From Cellulomonas_A sp047229345 (GTDB lineage: Bacteria > Actinomycetota > Actinomycetes > Actinomycetales > Cellulomonadaceae), in assembly GCF_047229345.1 (NCBI RefSeq), contig NZ_JBFTER010000002.1, forward strand, positions 1-64,000: a stretch of 64,000 bases of DNA. Reading direction: 5' to 3'. Positions 60,032 to 64,000 of this stretch are shown piece by piece; the stretch's first letter is position 1; each line of letters starts with the position of its first letter. The translations under genes and the position numbers were made by a program. The notes under the pieces were generated by a model that did not search any database, had not been told where the DNA came from, and worked only from the letters and a program-made list of their open reading frames with translations.

Positions 60032-60255
60032 GCGAGACGCGACCGGACGCGGAGCCGCCCGGTGCGACACCGACCCGGCGCGGAACCGGCCCCGTGCGAC
60101 ACGAAACCGGCGTCGAACCGGCACGGCGCGACACCAGCCCGGCGCGGAACCGGCCCCGTGCGACACGAAACCGGCGTCGAACCGGCACGGCGCGACACCA
60201 TCCCGGCGCCGAACCGGCCTGGCGCGACACCGATCCGCCGCGACACCGACCGGGT
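60032..60255. repeat. Regular 16/32-bp tandem-repeat array
   Basis: From 60064 the motif GCGACAC recurs at 60096, 60128, 60160, 60192 and 60224, a strict 32-bp period, and once more at 60240, a half period. Each 32-bp unit is two related 16-bp halves (GCGACACCGACCCGGC and GCGGAACCGGCCCCGT types). Two diverged halves extend the array left to 60032, giving about fourteen 16-bp units. Two 64-bp blocks (60080-60127 and 60144-60191 regions) are nearly identical. It fills most of the 334-bp gap between the hydrolase start and the rplQ terminator, and no protein is supported there. Confidence 0.85.
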
Positions 60256-60262
60256 ACGACGA

Positions 60263-60294
60263 AGGCCCGGACCGGGTCTCCCCGGTCCGGGCCT
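60263..60294 (-). terminator. Terminator of the rpoA-rplQ operon
   Basis: Perfect 14-bp stem (arms 60263-60276 and 60281-60294) with a TCTC loop, 15 bp after the rplQ stop. Confidence 0.8.
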
Positions 60295-60308
60295 CGCGTC
60301 GGTGGTGC

Positions 60309-60866
60309 TCAGGCCTTGTCGGCGCTGTCCTCGGCCGGAGCCTCGGTCGCCTCGGCGGCCGGGGCCTCCGTGGTCTCCTCGACGACGGCCTGGTCGGCAG
60401 CCGGCTCCTCGGCGGCGGGCGCCGCGGCGTCCTTCGTCGAGGCCTTCTTCGGGGCGGACTTCGCGGCCGTCTTCTCGGCCTCGCGCACGACAGCCTGCTT
60501 CGGCGAGAGCGGCTCGAGGACGAGCTCGATCACGGCCATCGGCGCGTTGTCGCCCTTGCGGGGGCCGATCTTGGTGATGCGCGTGTAGCCACCCTGACGC
60601 TCGGCCACGGCCGGGGCGATCTCGGTGAACAGCGTGTGCACGACCGACTTGTCCTTGACGACCGTCAGCACGCGACGGCGGGCCGCGAGGTCACCGCGCT
60701 TGGCGAACGTGACGAGCCGCTCGGCGAGAGGACGCAGGCGCTTGGCCTTCGTCTCCGTCGTCGTGATGCGCTTGTGCTCGAACAGCGCCGTGGCCAGGTT
60801 GGCCAGGATGAGCCGCTCGTGCGCCGGGCCGCCACCGAGACGAGGACCCTTGGTGGGCGTAGGCAT
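60309..60866 (-). CDS. rplQ: 50S ribosomal protein L17
   Basis: 185 aa, ATG start. The L17 core (GPAHERLILANLATALFEHKRI, ETKAKRLRPLAERLVT, KIGPRKGDNAPMAVIELV) ends near residue 125. The remaining 60 residues are a disordered Ala/Glu/Lys tail (AEEPAADQAVVEETTEAPAAE-like), a known feature of actinobacterial L17. Last gene of the alpha operon, followed by a strong terminator. Confidence 0.97.
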   Translation of the reverse strand: MPTPTKGPRLGGGPAHERLILANLATALFEHKRITTTETKAKRLRPLAERLVTFAKRGDLAARRRVLTVVKDKSVVHTLFTEIAPAVAERQGGYTRITKIGPRKGDNAPMAVIELVLEPLSPKQAVVREAEKTAAKSAPKKASTKDAAAPAAEEPAADQAVVEETTEAPAAEATEAPAEDSADKA

Positions 60867-60936
60867 GGTCTTTACTCCTTGAGGTCAGTGAAGGGCTGTG
60901 CGCGGGCCGGACGGGCCGCACGCCTCCCGGGGGGCG

Positions 60937-61950
60937 TCAGTACTGCTCGTCCTCGGTGAAGTCGCCCTCGTCGCCGTCGTAGTAGCCGGCGGCGGCGGTC
61001 GGGTCGAAGTCGAGCGGGCTGTCCTTGAGGGACAGGCCGAGCTCGGCCAGCTTCTCCTTGACCTCGGTGATGGACTTCGCGCCGAAGTTGCGGATGTCCA
61101 GGAGGTCGGCCTCGCTGCGCGCCACGAGCTCACCCACGGAGTGGATGCCCTCACGCTTGAGGCAGTTGTACGACCGGATCGTGAGCTGCAGGTCCTCGAT
61201 CGGGAGCGCGAGGTCGGCGGCGAGCGCGGCGTCCGTCGGCGACGGGCCGATCTCGATGCCCTCGGCCTCGACGTTCAGCTCGCGGGCGAGACCGAACAGC
61301 TCGACCAGCGTCTTGCCCGCGGAGGCGAGGGCGTCGCGCGGCGTGATCGCGGCCTTCGTCTCGACGTCGACGATGAGCTTGTCGAAGTCCGTGCGCTGCT
61401 CGACACGCGTCGCCTCGACCTTGTACGTCACCTTGAGGACCGGCGAGTAGATCGAGTCGACCGGCACGCGGCCGATCTCGGCGTCGTACGACTTGTTCTG
61501 GTTCGCCGAGACGTACCCGCGACCGCGCTCGACCGTGAGCTCGATCTCGAGCTTGCCCTTCTCGTTGAGCGTCGCGAGGTGCAGGTCCGGGTTGTGGACC
61601 TCGACCCCGGCCGGCGGCACGATGTCGGCGGCCGTGACGACGCCGGCGCCCTGCTTGCGCAGGTACATCACGACGGGCTCGTCGTTCTCCGAGGAGACGA
61701 CGAGGTTCTTGATGTTGAGGATGATCTCGGTGACGTCCTCCTTGACCCCGGGCACGGTCGTGAACTCGTGCAGCACGCCGTCGATCCGGATGGACGTGAC
61801 GGCAGCACCGGGGATCGAGGAGAGCAGGGTGCGGCGGAGCGAGTTGCCGAGCGTGTAGCCGAAGCCCGGCTCGAGCGGCTCGATGGAGAACCGCGACCGG
61901 TTCTCCGAGATGACCTCTTCGGTCAGGGTGGGGCGCTGTGCGATGAGCAC
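60937..61950 (-). CDS. rpoA: DNA-directed RNA polymerase alpha subunit
   Basis: 337 aa, GTG start behind GAGAGGAAA. The N-terminal dimerisation domain (FSIEPLEPGFGYTLGNSLRR, LLSSIPGAAVTSI) and the C-terminal DNA/activator-binding domain (about 250-320, with NCLKREGIHSVGELVAR and LLDIRNFGAKSITEV) are both complete. The acidic tail ends DFTEDEQY. In this genome rpoA follows rpsK directly, without rpsD. A 148-bp gap with a strong hairpin separates it from rpsK. Confidence 0.98.
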   Translation of the reverse strand: MLIAQRPTLTEEVISENRSRFSIEPLEPGFGYTLGNSLRRTLLSSIPGAAVTSIRIDGVLHEFTTVPGVKEDVTEIILNIKNLVVSSENDEPVVMYLRKQGAGVVTAADIVPPAGVEVHNPDLHLATLNEKGKLEIELTVERGRGYVSANQNKSYDAEIGRVPVDSIYSPVLKVTYKVEATRVEQRTDFDKLIVDVETKAAITPRDALASAGKTLVELFGLARELNVEAEGIEIGPSPTDAALAADLALPIEDLQLTIRSYNCLKREGIHSVGELVARSEADLLDIRNFGAKSITEVKEKLAELGLSLKDSPLDFDPTAAAGYYDGDEGDFTEDEQY

Positions 61951-62051
61951 TTCTGGTTTCCTCTCAGCGCGCGTCCGCCATATGACGCTGCGCAGCTACT
62001 GCTGGCCGACCCGGTCTCGGTCCACCCGGTCGGTGAGTCGTGCACGGCTGA

Positions 62052-62087
62052 GCCGGGTCGCTGCGGGCACTCCCGCGGCGACCCGGC
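62052..62087 (-). terminator. Hairpin between rpsK and rpoA
   Basis: A 10-bp stem, one T-G pair and a further 5-bp stem around the loop CACT (16 bp in all), only 11 bp after the rpsK stop. It could attenuate read-through into rpoA or be an RNA-processing site. Confidence 0.6.
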
Positions 62088-62098
62088 CCACCGGTGGA

Positions 62099-62500
62099 TC
62101 AGACGCGGCGACGCTTCGGGGGACGGCACCCGTTGTGCGCCTGGGGCGTCACGTCCTGGATCGAGCCGACCTCGAGGCCGGTGGCCTGCAGCGAGCGGAT
62201 CGCGGTCTCACGGCCGGAGCCGGGACCCTTGACGAAGACGTCGACCTTCTTCATGCCGTGCTCCTGCGCACGACGCGCGGCGGCCTCGGCAGCGAGCTGC
62301 GCGGCGAACGGCGTCGACTTGCGCGAGCCCTTGAAGCCGACCTGGCCGGACGAGGCCCAGGCGATGACGGCGCCCGACGGGTCGGTGATCGAGACGATGG
62401 TGTTGTTGAACGTGCTCTTGATGTGCGCCTGGCCGTGGGAGACGTTCTTCTTCTCCTTGCGGCGCGGCTTGCGCACGGCGGTACGGGACTTGGGAGGCAT
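62099..62500 (-). CDS. rpsK: 30S ribosomal protein S11
   Basis: 133 aa, ATG start. The basic N-terminus RKPRRKEKKNVSHGQAHIK leads into the S11 core (STFNNTIVSITD, GSRKSTPFAAQLAAEAAA, GPGSGRETAIRSLQATGL) and the C-terminal PQAHNGCRPPKRRRV. Platform protein of the small subunit. It follows rpsM by 90 bp. Confidence 0.98.
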   Translation of the reverse strand: MPPKSRTAVRKPRRKEKKNVSHGQAHIKSTFNNTIVSITDPSGAVIAWASSGQVGFKGSRKSTPFAAQLAAEAAARRAQEHGMKKVDVFVKGPGSGRETAIRSLQATGLEVGSIQDVTPQAHNGCRPPKRRRV

Positions 62501-62590
62501 GTGGGTTCTCTTCCGGGTCTGCGGGGGTCGTGAGGTCGGGTGTCCGACGCGCGGGCCGCGGCGCTGTGCGCGCCGCCTGCCCGTCGCGGG

Positions 62591-62971
62591 CTACTTCCGG
62601 CCGGCCTTCTTCTTGCCGGCGACGGTGCGCTTCGGACCCTTGCGGGTGCGCGCGTTGGTCTTGGTGCGCTGACCGCGCACCGGAAGGCCACGACGGTGGC
62701 GGAGGCCCTCGTAGGACCCGATCTCGACCTTGCGGCGGATGTCCGCAGCGACCTCACGGCGAAGGTCACCCTCGAGCTTGTAGTTGCCCTCGAGGTAGTC
62801 GCGCAGCGCGACGAGCTCGGTGTCACCGAGGTCCTTCACGCGGACGTCCGGGGAGATGCCGGTCGCGGCCAGCGTCTGCTGGGCGCGGGTCCGGCCGACG
62901 CCAAAGATGTAGGTGAGCGCGATCTCGAGCCGCTTCTCGCGGGGGAGGTCGACGCCGACAAGACGTGCCAT
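62591..62971 (-). CDS. rpsM: 30S ribosomal protein S13
   Basis: 126 aa, ATG start. ARLVGVDLPREKRLEIALTY at the N-terminus, YIFGVGRTRAQQTL, GSYEGLRHRRGLPVRGQRTK and a basic tail ending KKKAGRK are standard S13 features. Head protein of the 30S subunit contacting P-site tRNA. It follows rpmJ after a 215-bp gap in which no gene was found. Confidence 0.98.
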   Translation of the reverse strand: MARLVGVDLPREKRLEIALTYIFGVGRTRAQQTLAATGISPDVRVKDLGDTELVALRDYLEGNYKLEGDLRREVAADIRRKVEIGSYEGLRHRRGLPVRGQRTKTNARTRKGPKRTVAGKKKAGRK

Positions 62972-63186
62972 GTGCCTGGTGGCTCCTGTACTGCATCGGA
63001 GGTCTTCCGCACGGCCCTCCCGCGTTCTGCGGGCCCCGGCCTCCGACCGAGGGTTCGCCGGCGCGGTCCCGCGGACCCGGAGGTCCGTGGTGCTGCGCCG
63101 GAGTGGCTGTGCGCTTGCTGGCCCTTCCCGGGAGAACCGGGGGCGGGGGCCGGTGGTGCTGCTCGGGCCTGCCGAGCGTCAGGGCG

Positions 63187-63300
63187 TCAGCCCTGGCGCT
63201 GCTTGTGACGCAGGTTCTCGCAGATCACCTGGACGCGACCGTGCCGGCGGATGACCTTGCACTTGTCGCAGATCTTCTTGACGCTGGGCTTGACCTTCAT
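63187..63300 (-). CDS. rpmJ: 50S ribosomal protein L36
   Basis: 37 aa, reads MKVKPSVKKICDKCKVIRRH and ends KQRQG, stop TGA at 63187-63189. C11, C14, C27 and H32 form the zinc-ribbon of the C-plus form of L36, so this is the zinc-dependent paralog. It lies between infA and rpsM, its classical place. Confidence 0.97.
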   Translation of the reverse strand: MKVKPSVKKICDKCKVIRRHGRVQVICENLRHKQRQG

Positions 63301-63362
63301 TGCGTGTTCCTCCGCCGCCGTGGCGCCCGGTTGCCCGGACCGACGGCGTGATCGAGTGGCGG

Positions 63363-63584
63363 TTACTTGTAGCGGTAGACGATCCGGCCGCGGGACAGGT
63401 CGTACGGGCTCAGCTCAACGACCACGCGGTCCTCGGGGAGGATCCGGATGTAGTGCTGACGCATCTTCCCCGAGATGTGGGCGAGCACCTTGTGGCCGTT
63501 GGCCAGCTCCACGCGAAACATCGCGTTCGGCAGGGCCTCGACAACGCTGCCCTCGATCTCGATGACACCGTCCTTCTTTGCCAT
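63363..63584 (-). CDS. infA: Translation initiation factor IF-1
   Basis: 73 aa, ATG behind GGAGGAT. S1-like OB fold with KKDGVIEIEGSVVEALPNAM, VLAHISGKMRQHYIRILPED and the C-terminal SRGRIVYRYK. It binds the 30S A site during initiation. It heads the infA-rpmJ-rpsM-rpsK-rpoA-rplQ series, with a promoter candidate about 255 bp upstream. Confidence 0.98.
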   Translation of the reverse strand: MAKKDGVIEIEGSVVEALPNAMFRVELANGHKVLAHISGKMRQHYIRILPEDRVVVELSPYDLSRGRIVYRYK

Positions 63585-63838
63585 ATCCTCCGCTAACTCT
63601 CTGATGGATGAGACGCACCACGTCGGCCCGCGCCCTCTGCGCCGCCCGAGCCGTGGCCCGGACAGCGAGAACCGCTCACACGCTCCGTGGTCGGGAGTGC
63701 ACCGACGCGCCGGGTCCCCGAACACTGGACCCACGAGCCGGCGGACCGTTCCGTGGGGGTCGAGGACTCCCACGGAGGCGAAACCGCCGCTCTGCATGCC
63801 GGTCGAACGCCCGAAGGGGCGCACACACCCAACGGACA

Positions 63839-63844
63839 ATCCTA
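63839..63844 (-). promoter_or_regulatory. Candidate -10 box of the infA operon
   Basis: TAGGAT on the minus strand in the most AT-rich part of the gap. The -35 region is not clear. Confidence 0.35.
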
Positions 63845-63926
63845 CGGCATCGGCGCTGCAGAAGAAACCACGGCCGGGCGGCTCCGGCGCGGTCCCCGCG
63901 TGACCTTCGGCACGGCCGCACGACGA

Positions 63927-63959
63927 ACGGGCGGCCCGGGGAGACCCCGGACCGCCCGT
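63927..63959 (-). terminator. Hairpin after the gene at the right edge
   Basis: ACGGGCGG-C-CCGGGG, loop AGA, CCCCGG-A-CCGCCCGT: a 14-bp stem with one mismatch. It lies 16 bp downstream of a minus-strand stop at 63975-63977. Confidence 0.65.
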
Positions 63960-63974
63960 CGCTCGACGTGCGGG

Positions 63975-64000
63975 TCAGCCCTGCTGGCGGGCCCGGCGCT
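63975..64000 (-). CDS. C-terminus of a gene entering from the right edge (partial)
   Basis: Only seven complete codons before the stop are visible, reading RRARQQG. The following hairpin supports a real gene end. In actinobacteria map often precedes infA, but these residues are too few to identify the product. Confidence 0.35.

Larger units (their letters stand above)
63585..63974. other. 390-bp region upstream of infA
   Basis: No supported gene. It contains a candidate -10 box TAGGAT for the minus strand (63839-63844), a leader of about 245 nt leading to infA, and at the right end the terminator hairpin of the next gene. A weak TTC-rich -35 region lies upstream of the -10 box. Confidence 0.5.

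Noticed and set aside
59975..60166. N-terminal extension of the alpha/beta hydrolase through the repeat array
   Set aside because: It would translate the tandem repeat into a repetitive Arg/Gly/Val peptide. The ATG at 59974 starts the conserved protein and has a better local context.
60032..60255. CRISPR array
   Set aside because: Units are contiguous with no unique spacers, are 16 bp in basic length, and no cas genes are present.

Overview
This is a very GC-rich, densely packed actinobacterial chromosome segment. It lies inside one of the most conserved neighbourhoods of that phylum. From about 26.2 kb to the right end the backbone runs guaB3, guaB, a BldM-like regulator, a WhiB protein, groES, tsaD, rimI, tsaB, tsaE, alr, nnrE/nnrD, acpS, glmS, coaA, glmM, rpsI, rplM, truA, rplQ, rpoA, rpsK, rpsM, rpmJ and infA. 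This matches, from memory, the order in Mycobacterium and Streptomyces. The absence of rpsD between rpsK and rpoA, together with pectinesterase, rhamnose and phosphoketolase genes, suggests a Micrococcales member such as Cellulomonas. That assignment is inference; no search was run. No tRNA, rRNA, CRISPR array, insertion sequence or phage gene was seen.

Left part (1-26 kb, accessory metabolism). A minus-strand cluster reads LacI-type regulator, rhaI, rhaEW (aldolase/dehydrogenase fusion), rhaB, lutA, lutB, lutC. It encodes a route from L-rhamnose to DHAP and L-lactaldehyde, then L-lactate, then pyruvate, with a perfect LacI-type palindrome at the rhaI promoter. Next comes a small regulon of a TetR repressor with an esterase, a divergent drug-efflux-type MFS pump, an F420-type reductase and a frameshifted flavin/F420 split-barrel protein. 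The same 15-bp palindrome sits in the promoter spacer of three transcription units. A secreted pectinesterase (with an orphan LacI-type site), a SURF1 protein and a phosphoketolase-pta-ackA acetate module follow. Then come a frameshifted esterase and a GabD2-type aldehyde dehydrogenase.

Middle (26-45 kb). guaB3 and guaB flank an exonuclease. The developmental-type regulators (BldM-like, MerR-like, WhiB) are followed by a groES gene with two CIRCE elements but no groEL beside it. A plus-strand block (methyltransferase, YbdK ligase, PadR/membrane pair) interrupts the ancestral order. The t6A tRNA-modification set follows, with an unusual RimI-rhodanese fusion. Alanine racemase, a small kinase, NAD(P)HX repair and a luciferase-like F420 oxidoreductase complete this part.

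Right part (45-64 kb). Cell-wall precursor and CoA genes (acpS, glmS, coaA, glmM), def, a DedA protein, a lipoprotein, an ABC-F ATPase, truA, a ROK kinase, an alpha/beta hydrolase and the alpha ribosomal-protein operon lie here.

Two sequence-level themes run through the window. First, many genes without a Shine-Dalgarno sequence have a TANNNT-like hexamer 6-8 nt before the start codon, as expected for leaderless mRNAs. Second, several intergenic gaps carry short GC-rich tandem repeats, the most regular being a 16/32-bp array at 60.0-60.3 kb.
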